A DNA stretch of 64,000 bases from Chamaecrista fasciculata (GCA_003254925.1 QANZ01041992.1:169459-233458); one strand, 5' to 3'. Counted from the stretch's first letter, positions 1 through 13,800 are shown. Numbers and translations: made by a program. Notes: generated by a model not told the origin, from the sequence alone.

Positions 1-27
1 ATATGGGACCAAATTTGCACTTTGGCC
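1..27. mobile_element. Right end of a GGCC-type foldback element, cut by the window edge
   Basis: The first 27 bases read as the terminus seen in other elements of this window (38146-38586, 44785-45160): ATGGGACCAAA, then GCACTTTGGCC. The same terminus recurs at 32666-32692. Only the right end is inside the window, so the full element and its target duplication cannot be checked. Confidence 0.5.
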
Positions 28-1256
28 AAAATATTATATAGTAACATGAATTTGTAATGAACAAAACTATTTAGTGATAAAAAATAGAAAAAAAAAATTA
101 GGATCTATCCCGAGTTAACCGGATTAGAGTGTAATTGGACAAGATTTAATCTCCAAAAACAATTAAAAAAAAAGATTGGACAAGATCAAATTGACCCAAT
201 TGAGTAATGACACTCCTAATAACAATTTTGTTCTCATAAAGAAGACAATAGAACTTCAAATTCTGAAAAGTATACTTGTTCGAAAAGTCATACTCATAAG
301 TCATAACCTATTGCACTTAAATTTGGAAAAACTCAAAAGCCTTTAGTTCCGGAAGATTGGGCTCTCTTTACTTCTTTAGGGTTGTCCACAGCGTCTTGGC
401 ACATAATCTTCCCTAATACCCGATTCAGGTTTTGTTTTTGGTGGGATCAGTTGTTTTTTGGGTGGGAGAATCAGGTTTTTGGGGGTGCTGCTTCCTTATC
501 TTGTTTTGTAGTTTTTTTTTCTCCTACCTTTCTTCTCTTTGATGATTTTTTTTCTTTCTCTATTGATTTTTTGTTTATTATAGAGTAAAAATCGAAAATA
601 TTTAATTTATTTAACATCTTATTTAATCTTACAAGAGAAATTATTTTTTGACTATTTTGGGATAGCTCGATACATTTCTAACTTTTATTTTATTCATTAC
701 GGACTTGTGCGCATACTCAGTAAAAATTAGATAACAAATTTTTATTTTTTGTCTAAAAAATCTATTTTAGCAAAATTGGATAAGCAAAATCGTAACTTTT
801 ATGAGATGGACAATACAGTAACTGTTATTTTAACTCAGAGACCAAATTGTTCACCATTTCAAGATTTATTAACCAACTAACTCATATTTTTTTAGTGACC
901 GATTTGTTGAGTTGATACAAAATAAAGAAACAAAAAGTAAGTGTTGACTAATATTTATTTATTTGGACGATATTAAGTATTTGTAATATTAACATATAAA
1001 AATCAAATGGAATAATCAACCAAAGTAACAAAAATGTTGCTTTTCTAATAATTAGATTATTCAAAATCCCAATGCAAAAAATATCAAAAAGTATAATTAT
1101 ATTTTCAATAATCTAATTCAAACAACTCTAATTATTCACAATTTTTAAAAATATTTTTTCTACTTTTTTTTTCATTTCTATCCCTAAATATAATTTATCG
1201 ATTTTCATATCATTTTATCTACCAACCACAATCATTACATATATATTTAAACAGTT

Positions 1257-2420
1257 GGCCAAAGTCCTATTTTGGTCCCTCGGTTATGCTCATTGTTCCA
1301 AATTGATCCCTCAGTTATTTTTCGTTCCATATTGATCCCTCAGTTTTCTAAAATTTGGCACAGTTGGTCCCTCAAATGTTTTCCATCCATTTATCGGTTA
1401 AAAAAAAAAGACAAAAGTAAACTTTCATCCCCCAAAAGTTTTATTTTCTTATATTAAGGTCCTTTTCTTTTTATAATAGAATCAAAACATAAAAAAAAAA
1501 ATTAAGATTTTAACTGAATTTTTCCAAAAACACAACCTCTCTCTCACACACCAGAAGACAAACTCTGATTGCTTCCTAGATGTAGCCACGCCTTCCATGT
1601 TGATTGCATCGACACGTGGCTACTTTTTGACTCCATTTGTAAAACCCTTCGTCGAGAGAGATTGTAATACCCTTCTCACCGATTTCTCCTCTGGCCTCAC
1701 TTTTCCTTGCTCACCGGTCATTTTTGTTCTCGAATTCGTCGAGAGAGATTGTCGTCCTGGAGTCCGACGACGACGACGGCAGCGACACGGAATCTGAATC
1801 TGGGTCCGACGAGGTGGTGAAGGTGAAGCTGGGGAAGTTTAGGAGTGGAAATGACGTCGGTGATTGTGGTGGCAAAGGGGACAACGATGGAGCGGCGAGG
1901 AGGTGTTTCTCGATGGGCTCGTTTGCGTATGTGATGGAGGAGAATTCGTTGCTTCGGGTACCCATTAGAGCACAGATAAGGAAGAAGCAATGTTTGTCAT
2001 CGTTGACGTCAGGACATCGGCTGGCGATGTCGGAATGCAACTGAGAGTGGAGAAAGGAATTGGGGTTTTCGAGATTGAGGGATAGAGAAGATTTGAATAG
2101 AGAGAAAAGGGTTTCTAGGAATATTATAAATAGGAAGGAGAGCTATTCGATGTCGAAGATTTGGCTTCGAGGAGGGAAGAAGATGAATGATAAAAAATTT
2201 TTATCCTGTTATAAAAAGAAAATGATTTTAATATAAAAAAATAAAATTTTTGAGGATGAAACTTTATTTTTTCCGTATTTTTAACGAAAAAATGGATAGA
2301 AAACGTTTGAAGGACCAACTGTATCAAATTTTGAAAAACTGAAGGACCAATATGGAACGGAAATAAATGAGGGACCAATTTAGAACAATGAGCATGAGGA
2401 ACCAAAATAGAAGTTTGGCC
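1257..2420 (+). mobile_element. Non-autonomous Mutator-type element carrying a gene fragment (Pack-MULE-like)
   Basis: The element has long terminal inverted repeats of about 150 bp. The left end begins GGCCAAAGTCCTATTTTGG and the reverse complement of the right end begins GGCCAAACTTCTATTTTGG; both continue with matching TTGATCCCTCAG/TTGGTCCCTCA-type text. The flanks are 9-bp near-identical target duplications, TAAACAGTT (1248-1256) and TAAATAATT (2421-2429), 7 of 9 matching. Copy B of the surrounding duplication shows the unoccupied site at about 35170. Nine-base duplications and long inverted repeats are Mutator hallmarks. No transposase is present. The GC-richer interior holds a fragment that looks like a captured RING-H2 gene. 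Confidence 0.8.
1724..2044 (+). pseudogene. ATL-type RING-H2 protein fragment inside the Mutator element
   Basis: The frame encodes about 106 residues. An acidic serine-rich stretch (VLESDDDDGSDTESE) is followed by RRCFSMGSFAYVMEENSLLR. The RRC-SMGSF-YV segment resembles the region C-terminal to the RING in plant ATL (Arabidopsis Toxicos en Levadura) ubiquitin ligases. No RING-H2 cysteine/histidine motif and no N-terminal membrane segment is present, so this is at most part of the gene. Its GC content is well above the surrounding AT-rich DNA, as expected if it came from an intronless gene. ATL identity is from memory of the family and needs a search. It could be transcribed as part of a Pack-MULE but is unlikely to be a functional ligase. 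Confidence 0.55.
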
Positions 2421-2560
2421 TAAATAATTTTATATCTACAATTTTTTTTTTACTAATTATTACCCAAACAACATTTCAATTAATAATCAAATTATAATCT
2501 CATCAAATTATAACTAGATTATAATCCTTTCCTAACAAAGCCTTAGTGACTCATATATCT

Positions 2561-2576
2561 TTATTATTTATTTATT

Positions 2577-2629
<53 letters not shown>
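2561..2629. repeat. TTTA/TTA microsatellite
   Basis: A run of TTTA units passes into about 14 TTA units. The corresponding place in copy B of the duplication is collapsed to a single N at 35230. Confidence 0.9.
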
Positions 2630-3464
2630 GGTGTTGCATCTTGCTTCTCTAACCAAACAAAATGTATAAATAAATGATTTTTCAACTAAACATAAATTAC
2701 TCATGCAGATCCCATAATTTCGTTCCCCCTAAAATTTTTAGAATCCCATCCAAAATTTGAAAGCACTGAGCAATGTTTATAGTGAAGATAAATAAAATGT
2801 TTTGTGGTTAAATTCATTACCGGCTTAATAAAAATATCTTATGTTTTAAAAATTCAGATGAGTAAGTGTATTGAAAAGACTTTTGAGTCACAAATTAATT
2901 GATTCAATTGTCAAGGAGACTAAATGATATCATAGATAAATAAATAAAAAATATAATTCTTTTAAATAAAAATAATATAATTAATAAAACATAATCATAA
3001 GAATTATACAACAATAACATATACTCATAAATTTATAATTTCATTATTTTACACGAATAAAATATACAAAAGTCATCATATAAACAACATATTTAGGTTA
3101 AGAAAAGTGAAAAAAATGAATTTTTCTTTATTTGAATAAATTTGTAATATTTTATATTAAACTTCATATTATTTTATTTGTATTTGGCCATCAAACCAAC
3201 AAACAAAAATTCAAAAAAAAAATTTTTTTTTTTTATCAAATCTTATAACTTAAACTGATTTTTTAAAAATTGTTTTGGGTCACGGGTCAATAAAGAGTCA
3301 ACTCAATTGAAAGTGGTTCTGGATGGTTCAACATTCTAAACAGTCTAGATTCAAATTGAACTGTCTTCACTCTCGAATCTTAAATTAATCGACTCAATCT
3401 TCTAGTTTGGTCTGCTTTTTATAACACTAAAAATATCTTTTTCTTGAAGCTTTTTTTTGAAATG

Positions 3465-4260
3465 TTTACTCCATAAGTCTCACGAGTTGTGATATGCAAT
3501 TTGACAACTCATAAATGCTTTTTTTAAAATTTCTTGTTGCGTTTTGCTTCTCTAACCAACCATAATGTATAAACAAATGATTACCTATCTAAAATTTTAG
3601 AAGTAATGTTTAAGATCAAGATAAAAAAAGTGGCTTGTGTCTGACTTTATTACTTCTCATACAAATGTTTTACCCTCTTTTTAGCTATTTAATTGAAATA
3701 TGTCTTTTTTTTTTTGAAGTTTCTAATGAGATGTCCATCTTATGGGTCCCACAAAATACAACAAGTATGTGTTTTGATGATGATTCATAAAGTTTCACGA
3801 GTTGTGATAACTCAAGACACGAAATAAGCATTTATGAGTTATCAAATTATAGAAGAGTGTCTGAGCACGTGAGCCTCATACAATAAACATCTTGCTAAAA
3901 GCTTTAGCAGAAAGACATATTTTCAAAAAATAATAAATTATTTATAAAATATATAGTAAACTCAACTAGAATTCATTTTATTCATATTAATTTTAAACAT
4001 TGCTCGTAAGGAAGAGCGAATGACTATGCTTCTAGAACTTTGAATAGGGTTTTGAAAAAATTGTGAGGAAATGAAAATATGTGATGTAGATGAGTGATTT
4101 TCATTTGGTTAGAGAATCCTTGTTTATACATTTCATTTTGTTATAGAAGCAACATGCAATAAGAGACATGAAAAAAAGAAAACATATTTATGAGTTATGA
4201 AAGTGCATAAATTTGTCATAACTCATGAAACCTGTGAGATGGATAACTCAGTAACAACTT
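3465..4260. repeat. Large imperfect inverted repeat (foldback-like)
   Basis: The text around 3465-3600 (ATAAGTCTCACGAGTTGTG, then CAACTCATAAATG, then GCTTCTCTAACCAAC) reappears inverted around 4080-4250 (GGTTAGAGAATCC, ATTTATGAGTTATG, AACTCATGAAACC). A second inner inverted pair surrounds the ATGTCTTT text near 3700 and the AAAGACAT text near 3910. Terminal motif and target duplication are not clear. Parts resemble the 2640-2830 and 33300-33560 units. Confidence 0.5.
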
Positions 4261-4261
4261 C

Positions 4262-4886
4262 AAAAGTCGCAATCTTTAAATTCAATTATATTAATATAAA
4301 AATAATAAAATAATATATTATTTTGAACATTTTATAATTTTAAACTCAAAATATGTAATTACTCAATTAATACTACATGTTGCTCATTTTTCTAAAAAAT
4401 TAAAATTTAAATGTTAATAATTTTTTATATTTTTTTCCATTATTATGATTAAAGTGCAAAAATATTTTTTTTTTCTATTTGTTTAATACCCTTTTTACTT
4501 AAGTAAAATACTCCCCTTTTTGATTTATCTAAAAAAGAAAAAAAAGAAAAGAAAAAGAGTGTGTGCGTGAGCAGTGTGAGGAGGCTTCTGTAACGAAATG
4601 GAAAAGGCGAAATGAAAACCCTCGAGACCCCAGGACCTTGTCTCTTGCTCAACTCAAACTATGACATTCACAGAGGGCAGAATAACACGAGGAAACAGGG
4701 TAGACCTTCCGCTTACAGCATGCTCACCATAGTCTCATTTACCCCAAATCTTCTTCACTTTCATCATCATCGTCATATCAATCATCATACGAGCTGCTGA
4801 ATGCTTTTTCTCTTTTTTCTTTTTTCCTCGAAGAATTCTTCACATAGACACTGCCGGTCGGTAATTTAGGGCTGGCGTCTTCCCAA
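4262..4886 (+). promoter_or_regulatory. TOR upstream region and probable 5' leader, with an upstream ORF
   Basis: This AT-rich stretch becomes pyrimidine- and GC-richer from about 4560, consistent with a promoter passing into a leader before the TOR ATG at 4887. An ATG at 4612 opens a 62-codon frame that ends at 4800, 86 bases before the TOR start and not overlapping it. If transcription begins upstream of 4612 this is a candidate uORF. No TATA box can be assigned with confidence. Transcription start is unknown. Confidence 0.4.
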
Positions 4887-7800
4887 ATGGCAACGACGTC
4901 GCAGTCACACCGTTACATTGGCTCTGCATCCGTTGGACCCGGTGGCGGAAGCTTGGATGCACTCAATCGGATCCTAGGTGACCTATGCACTCGCGGTAAC
5001 CCCAAGGTATAGTCTTCTAAACTTCAAATTTACCTTCATTTGCTAAATTTACCTTCATTTGCTAGTGGACTGGATGCTGAAGTATTAATTTAATTTTTCT
5101 TTAAAACTTGTTCAGGAGGGTGCTTCACTTGCTTTGAAGAAACATCTGGAGGAAGAAGCTCGTGACCTTAGTGGCGAAGCATTTTCTCGTTTCATGGATC
5201 AGTTGTATGATCGAATTTCTGGTCTTTTAGAAAGTAGTGATGTCGCTGAAAATCTGGGAGCTCTAAGGGCTATTGATGAGTTAATTGATGTGGCACTCGG
5301 AGAGAATGCCTCTAAAGTGTCGAGATTTTCAAGTTATATGAGGAATGTGTTTGAGGTGAAGCGTGATCCTGAAATTTTGGTTCATGCTAGTAGGGTTCTG
5401 GGCCACCTAGCAAGGGCAGGTGGGGCAATGACGGCAGATGAAGTGGAACGTCAGGTCTGCACACATTTTGTAGAATGACGTTCTTTTTTTCTTTTTTTTG
5501 GAGCAGAATTTTCTGATTTGCTTTATCTTCAGGTTAAAATTGCTCTGGATTGGCTTAAAGGGAATAGAGTGGAGTATCGGCGATTTGCTGCTGTTTTAAT
5601 CCTGAAAGTGAGTGTCATTTCTTCTTTCCGTTGAACTACATGGTTTATAGTTAGACCAGAATACCGTATAAAAGTGTGTCCATGAGATTTCTTTATTACT
5701 TTTGAACTTATTTATAAGTAAGTTTTCTTTATCTGCTTTTATTTTGCTGGTCTCCCCCTTCAGAAGAACCTCACATACAAACAATATTCTATTTTGGCTG
5801 CAGGAAATGGCAGAAAATGCTTCAACTGTTTTTAATGTTCATGTGCCTGAATTTGTCGATGCTATATGGGTTGCTTTAAGGGATCCAGCATTGCCAGTTC
5901 GTGAGCGAGCTGTGGAGGCATTGCGTGCCTGCCTTCGTGTGATTGAAAAGCGCGAGACGCGTTGGCGTGTCCAATGGTTAGTTCATATTATAGATTTGTA
6001 ACATATAAATCCTTAGACAATCTGAATCTGATTGTAATGTCAAGGTTTTGTTGTATATATTGTTCTTAGTGACAGCTGGTGTCTGTTGGATTGTAATGGT
6101 TGCTAACACAGTACTTTTAAATTCGTAAATCTTAAATGGAAGATAACCCAGTTTATTTAACTTGGGATAAAATGAAACATAATTGCCCTAACCTTTGGAG
6201 GTTTATTTCACAGAAGTAGGGATATTCAAGTATAGTCTGTTGTACTACCTTTACATCCAATTAGCATGCATAAATTGTGAACAGTTATGGAAGGCACCTC
6301 AAGTTTGTTTCTCTACTTGATGAAGTTGAGTTATAGTTTCTCCAGTAAATAGCTTTATTAACTTAGCCTACGGGTATTGCATCTGAGCAAACCTGAAGCT
6401 GCTTATGATGTTGTATATCTTTGCATAAAAAGATGGTTATATAGACTGTGTTGAAGGAGTGCCTGCATATTGTTTGCTACCCTTCTTATTGCTTGGTTTT
6501 ACAGAAATAGGAGCACAAATTTTGGCATTACTTGCATTTGGTTGATTTGTTTGTTTTAAACCTTGTCTATGATGGTAGAAAAGAAAAGAATATGAATTGT
6601 TGATTGCACAGAATTGCTTGTGCAATTACCCGTTGTCTAGCGCATTGGATAGTACCATTTTTATTTGGCCCAGCTATGGTGCATGCCATCTATGTATGTG
6701 CCATTTCCCATTGCACTTGCTATCGGAGCAATATGAATTTTGGCATTTTTTCTGTAGAAGCCCTCTCTAAAATTTTTTGATGGTTTAAACAGGTTTTTTT
6801 GGGTCCCATTCACCTAGCCAACCCAAACTATTGTCCTGTTCTCTTGCTCATCTTCCCTTTCACAAATCACACGTAGTGACAAAGTTTCAAGCTAGCTGTT
6901 TCTTGGGTGCACTGTGTACAATAGCTCTAGGAGCCTGTATTACTACAGTGCACTGAACACTCCTAATATAGCAAATATGGCTTGTGAAATGATGACTTAA
7001 GTGGGGGATATGTGCAGGCCATATGAATTAAAAGCTAATGTCTAGCTATATAGCAGTACTATTCGGAAGATTTTGGTTATACTGTAATTATGGTTATGGC
7101 ATTGCCTTTGAGATTCCTGAGTTTTGTTGACTTTCATCTTATAACATGCACATCTTACTATAATCTTTCTTAAGTATGTCTCTATGAGCGAGTAAATCCT
7201 TTATTTTCTTTTTGTTGGCAGGTACTATCGAATGTTTGAGGCAACCCAAGATGGACTGGGTAAAAATGCACCAGTGCACAGTATACACGGTTCACTGCTT
7301 GCAGTTGGAGAGCTTTTGAGGTTAAATAGAGTTTTCAACATTTTACTGAAGTTTTGTCCTTTTTTATAGCTAGTTACTATAATGCAGTCATTATTAGTTG
7401 AATTAATAATTTGTGCATAAATTTTTATTTTTGGGCAGGAATACTGGTGAGTTCATGATGTCAAGATACAGAGAAGTTGCCGAAATTGTTCTAAGATACC
7501 TAGAGCACCGGGATCGTCTTGTTCGCCTGAGTATAACGTCGCTACTCCCTCGGATTGCACATTTTCTGCGTGATCGTTTTGTTACTAACTACTTAACAGT
7601 ATGTTAACTTCTTTCGAGTACCTGATTGTGCTTTTCAAAGCTGGGTGGAAGACCATTGAAGATGGAGATATTATAGTTATTCCAAATATTCACTTATTTG
7701 AGTGCCTGATGAGATTAAATCTTTTACAGATATGCATGAATCATATTCTTGCTGTCTTGAAAATACCTCAAGATCGTGATAGTGGTTTCATTGCTCTTGG

Positions 7801-10800
7801 GGAGATGGCTGGAGCATTGGATGGGGAGCTCATCCATTATTTGCCGACAATAACCACTCACTTACGTGAGGCGGTATGTTTTAGTAATTGTTATCTAATT
7901 TAGTATCAGTCGTAATCTGTCTTATTGCCTGTAGCTTGTCCTATATAGATTTTATGCTTGGTTGATTTTCAGCTTTCTACATATTGAAAGACATGAATTG
8001 ACTCTTGGTACATGTTATGGATATAGATTGCTCCGCGTAGGACTAAGCCCTCACTTGAGGCCTTGGCTTGTGTTGGGAGTATTGCAAAAGCTATGGGGTC
8101 TGCTATGGAACCCCATGTACGTAGTCTTCTGGATATTATGTTTTCTGCTGGTCTTTCAAATGTACTTGTGGAATCTCTTGAGCAAATAAGTACCAGGTAT
8201 CCTGTTGGTTTGAAACAAATTATTCCAACTTCTTAGTGATTGATTAGACGAGTTATTATAGTTCTTTGCAGATTTTATCTGAAGAAATTGTGTTTCTTCT
8301 GCAATTTGATATGATTTCAGCATTCCATCTTTGCTGCCAACCATTCAAGATAGGTTGCTTGACAGCATATCTGTGGTTCTTTCAAAATCCCACTGTCCTT
8401 TGGGGAGGCCTGCAGCAAGCATGAATAGAGGAACAGTGGTGACTGTACCTCAGCAAATTTCAGAGCTTAGTGGCCCTGCCCTTGTACAACTTGCTTTGCA
8501 GACTCTTGCTCGATTTAACTTTAAGGTTTTTTTTCTTATTTTCTGCAATATGCTGTACTCATATTACCCACTTTACCAGTGATATTTTTCTTCACCTATT
8601 TAATGTATTTAAGAAGTCATTGGAAACTGGCCAGAGGGTTAAACCTATTTTATGCTGTAATTTAGGGCCATGACCTCCTTGAGTTTGCCAGAGAATCAGT
8701 TGTTGTCTACTTGGATGATGAGGATGGAGCCACTCGTAAAGATGCAGCACTATGTTGCTGCAAATTAGTTGCAAACTCCTTTTCCGGCATGGTATCTACC
8801 CATTTTGGTTCCAGCAGGTCGAATAGATCTGGGGGGAAGCGACGCCGCCTTGTTGAGGAGGTTTGGTATTTACAAATAATTTTCTGTTTGTAGGGGTAGT
8901 TTATTTCCTAGATTTTGTTTCTCATTTTCAGCAGATTATGTTTGTTGTGTGACATAAAGAAATCTATGACTACGTTATGGAGTTGGTTTATTGCAATTCC
9001 TTTAGGAGGATTTTGTTTATTTATGATAATCTTGCAGGTTTGAAATATTTAATTTTTATTCTTCTTGTTGATAACCTCTTAGTTTTAATATTTTTCAGGC
9101 CCTCTTCTAAGTTTCTGTTCATATAAAATCTTTGGTTTGTTAACTTCAATATGTTAACCAGTGTTATCAGACCTTTAATAGGCTGGTTCAATCAGCTGAA
9201 CTGGGAAGTGGTCCATGATCTGACTCTGCTTTTATTGTATAACCAATAACTTAAACTACTGAATTGGCTGGATTTCCTCTAATTAATTAACCTGGTATGG
9301 TTCACTTGTTCGCCTGGTAAACCAGTGTAACATGTTACGTGGCAGCAGCTTCACAAACACACATGAAATCTTCCCTTGTGAAATTAGATGGTGCAAAATA
9401 GACCCCTAAGGGAATTAAGCTCTGCAAATAATTGCACACAGTAAGAGAGCCTTACACAGTTGCACTACTTACTCCTCCCAAAACCTCTAATATGACTTGT
9501 ATGAAAGTCCTCTAACCTCTGGACAAATCTGACATTCACCAAAAATACCAAAAGTTCTTCAGCAGAAATATGTGGCAGTTTGGTTGTGTATAAAAACCAG
9601 TTAGCAAGAGTTTGATAAGCAGCTCACAAACATAGAGTGCTTTGTGTGGTCTGCGGACCTGCTAAAAATGGTTATGTTTTATGCTAGTACCTGTAGTTTA
9701 ATTTGTAGACTGCATCTTGGATGGGACCTTCAACTTCTTTAAGGGCTCAAGCTGCCCCTTAGGCAATGTTTGAAAGTTTTAGAGAGAAAGGGTTGAAATG
9801 GAAAAGGATGGGATTGTAAGGGATGGAATGAAAAATAAGATTTACCTTGCTATCATTTGGATTACTAATGAGAAAATTGGTGGAAAGGAGAGAATAATTA
9901 CTTTTAAATTACAAAGAAACCCTCAGCTATAAAACAGTAAACTACGTTAGCTTTTCTAATAAAGTTAAGTGGTTTGCCTCCCTTACCTACTATTTGGAGG
10001 GGAACAAGGTCAAGGTACGAGTGGGAATGAGCAGGGATTGTTTCCTCTCCTTCCCCATATTATATTTTTGAATCCAAACTAAGGGATTTGCTTGCATTCC
10101 GTCATGCTCAGTTCCCTCTCATCGGAAAACCCTTCTTGCTAACCTGCATTGGAAATCTAAAATCCCTTTAGGCTGTTTTTATTTGTAATTTGAAATGTAA
10201 AGTATTTGAATTAAGGGTTAAAATTTCTTGTATTTTATATTTTTATTCTTTGTTTGGAATTGGATAGTTGCAGAATTGTGTAATTATATAAATGTATATA
10301 TGATATATTAATGCATGCCTTACTTATATATATGGATACAGATGTGCGCCTTTGTTTGTGTGTTTTTCTCTGTATATGTGTGTGTGCGCACATACATGCA
10401 TGCATATCCTTATAGCTATTTTATAACGCAAATCTGAGTCCTTTATTCCATCTCTTATTCTGTTTAGATCTTATTTGTATGTGATTATGCACATCTTTCT
10501 GCAGCTTGTGGAGAAGCTCCTCATTTCAGCTGTTGCTGATGCTGATGTTACTGTCCGACACTCTATCTTTACTTCTCTGCATGGAGATAGAGGTTTTGAT
10601 GAGTATTTGGCTCAGGCAGATAATTTGAGTGCAGTATTTGCTGCTTTAAATGATGAGGTAAGATTAACAAATTTTTAGTTGCATTAAGTGTCTCATTTTC
10701 CTACTTATGTTGTGAAAAAGGGGGATTGTAGTATCTGCTTCTTATGGTTTTTAACATATTGGTCAAAATTCATTGTAGTCAGTAGGTGTTTGATGCCTTT

Positions 10801-13800
10801 AGATCATAATTTTGTTTTCTTGGTCTTAGTTTTCTCATCTAGCTCTATAGGGTCATCCTCATCTAGGCTAGTGTGTAGGATATTAAATTTTGTTTCTCGC
10901 CTGTGAGCTGGAAATGTTGAGTGGTTGCTTTTGTCTATTATACTCATATAAATGTTGTAAGTGTAGGGGGGGAAAAGGGGGGGGGGGTGTTTACAGCTTT
11001 AAAGTTCCTCTTACTGGTTTTGGGAAGTGCAAGTAGCTAACTACTTCAATGTTTGGTTGACATTTATGTTTATTCTTCTTCAATTTTAGATTAAATTACA
11101 TTACTCCCCAGTGTTTCAAACGTACACTCTCATGAATGCTAGTTCTAATGTATTCTGGAACCTCCTCCTAAGTTATTAAAAATCTAAATTCACACCTCAT
11201 GAGTCTTAAAATATTTTAGTAATCTCCCTTGATTTAAGTTCTATAAGCAATAGCTTGTCATTTTGATGATCTCTGCTGCATTGAATTTGGTAATGTGAGT
11301 TTCTAGGAGGATTAGAGGGTAAGTGTATTTGGTGTTAGGAGGATTAAAGCTTTGTTAACTATTCTCTTGGCTGAAATATTTTTGGTGCAATTTTTATCAA
11401 AAGAAAGAAATGAGAGCTTCTGTGTACCTACCTGCATAGCATTTTAGTTTCTTATAATTTGTTCTTCATGCTCCATTTAGTTTTATCCTTTTGGCTATTG
11501 TTAATATAGTTTAATTTTGCAGGATTTTGATGTTCGCGAGTATGCAATATCTGTGGCTGGAAGGTTATCTGAGAAAAATCCTGCATATGTTCTTCCAGCT
11601 CTTCGTCGTCATCTTATACAGTTGTTAACGTATTTAGAGCAGAGGTGATTTTGAAGGGCATAATTTTTTTTGTATAAATTAGTTGTAGTGAATAAGTTCA
11701 GTTATGGGTTGCTTGGTAGGAAAAGGAACTTTTTTGTTTAATTCAATTTCCATTAATTCCCTTGCTATGTCAGCAGTGCAGATAGTAAATGTAAGGAAGA
11801 AAGTGCAAAGTTGCTTGGTTGCTTAATAAGGAATTGTGAGAGGCTTATACTTCCATACATTGCTCCCATTCACAAGGTTTAACTAGTTGCTGTGTTCAAG
11901 TCGCCTACTTCTCTTTCTTATATTTTTTGTATTTTCTTAGTAAATCTCTGATTATCTCAGGCACTTGTAGCCAGACTTGTTGATGTCAATGCTAATACTG
12001 GAATCGTTAGTGGAGTTCTTGTAACTGTTGGGGATCTTGCCAGGGTGGTGAGAACTTTTCTCTTTTTCTCTCTTTTGTTTTTTAATTTACTTAATAATCC
12101 TACTTATTCTGGGTTGTGGCTCTGGTTAGGGTGGTTTTGCAATGAGGCAATACATTCCTGAACTTATGCCTTTAATTGTAGACGCATTATTAGATGGAGC
12201 AGCTGTCTCAAAACGTGAAGTAGCCGTTGTTACGCTTGGTCAAGTTGTACAGAGCACTGGGTATGTGCTTGTATTTTGTCTGTATAAAAAAGAAGCTACC
12301 TGTTTCTTTGTTCATGATGAATCTTTTTGGGATATAGCTGTCAGAAGTGGTGCACCCTTAGAGAAAGATGTAAAGTGCAAAGCATGATGGGAAATCTGTC
12401 TGGCAAATTTATAAGTAAAAAAAGAAGAAAACCAAATGAAAATTTATTTGCTCAATCTTTTGTAAATGCAGAACCCTTGCTGCATAGAGGAGCTAAAGTA
12501 ACTATTTTATCCATCAGTGGCTGGAAAGATTTTGGGTTAAAAGTACTCTTCTAGGTTATCCTTTCTCCTTATTGCTACCAAAGCCTTTTAACTGTACAAA
12601 CCCTCCCCTTATTAAAGGCCTGAAAGTTTGTTCCAAATCTGCCTTGCAACTTCATGATGCCAAAGAAAAAGATAACTGTTTGTCTCTTAACTCTTAAAGG
12701 GCTTGAAACAAACATCAAGTCATAATTCATAAGCAAATCACTTGTTATTACATTTCAAAGTTCAAACAAAGCTGTTATCCTTTGAGGGATTTTTTTTTTT
12801 CAGAAAGATAGACAAAGTTAGCTTTGCACACACACACAAGCACGTGTGTGTGTGTGTAGTATTGTGAGGGAAAGATATACAAATGAGGTGGATTGAGTAT
12901 GCTCATAGGAAAAAGATCCAAGGCGAAAACAAAACAAAATAAGATAAAATATATGTTAAACATGCTTCAATGCTGTCCCAGCAGTTTGTACCTACATCTA
13001 AATGAGGTATTCACTTTTAAAATCCCTGAGCTGAGAATCATGTAGAAGTCTCAAATACAGTCCTTTCCTATATTGCAGCTAAAGACAAGAAGACACCCTT
13101 TAAAAATGGTGAAAATAAATAAATAAATACTGGCATTCTGATCCAGCTGTAGTTACATGTGAGTTGAAATTCTTAGACATTTTCTCAATATTGATCAAGT
13201 TCAAATTTGTTTCTCTTTGCTGATAGGTACGTTATAACTCCATATAATGAGTATCCTCAGTTACTCGGTTTGCTCTTGAAATTGCTGAATGGTGAATTAA
13301 TTTGGTCAACTAGACGAGAAGTGTTAAAGGTGATATTAAAATCCTAAGTACATAAATCATTATGCTACAGGCACTCACGTGTAGTTAAATTATTCTTGGG
13401 TGCTGCCAGGTTCTTGGGATTATGGGTGCTCTAGATCCTCATGAGCATAAACGGAATCAACTTAGGCTGCCAGGTCCTCATGGAGAAGTTACACGTCCTG
13501 CCAGTGATTCTGGTCAACATATGCAGCCTATGGATGAATTTCCTATGGACTTGTGGCCTTCGTTTGCTTCATCAGAAGACTACTATTCCACTGTGACTTT
13601 TTAAAATCCCTCATGATTATTTAATTTTTGTTTTTGTTCATTTGTTGTTATTTTAAGACATCCTTATATGATTTCAGGTTGCAATTAATTCTCTCATGCG
13701 TATATTGAGGGATCCATCACTTGCTAGTTACCACTTAAAGGTGGTCGGGTCTCTCATGTTCATATTCAAGGTATGTAAAGAGCTGTTGTATTTCTTAGTA

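Larger units (their letters stand above)
1..2960 (+). repeat. Copy A of a ~3-kb direct duplication (partner 32666-35560)
   Basis: Several blocks match collinearly, in the same orientation, with copy B. Block 1-285 matches 32666-32925; block 640-1250 matches 34573-35175; block 2430-2485 matches 35185-35229; block 2640-2830 matches 35232-35400. Matching stretches differ by scattered substitutions and small gaps. Copy A carries the Mutator-type element at 1257-2420 and a TTA microsatellite that copy B lacks. Copy B carries a SINE-like insertion and a 117-bp hairpin element that copy A lacks. No gene is visible apart from the transposon-borne fragment. Confidence 0.75.

Noticed and set aside
1711-2040. 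Minus-strand 109-codon frame in the Mutator element
   Set aside because: Overlaps the ATL-like frame on the plus strand, whose residues match a known family; the minus frame does not.
12825-12860. CA/GT dinucleotide tract as a regulatory palindrome
   Set aside because: Simple microsatellite (CACACACA...GTGTGTGT) in TOR intron 15 with no further context.
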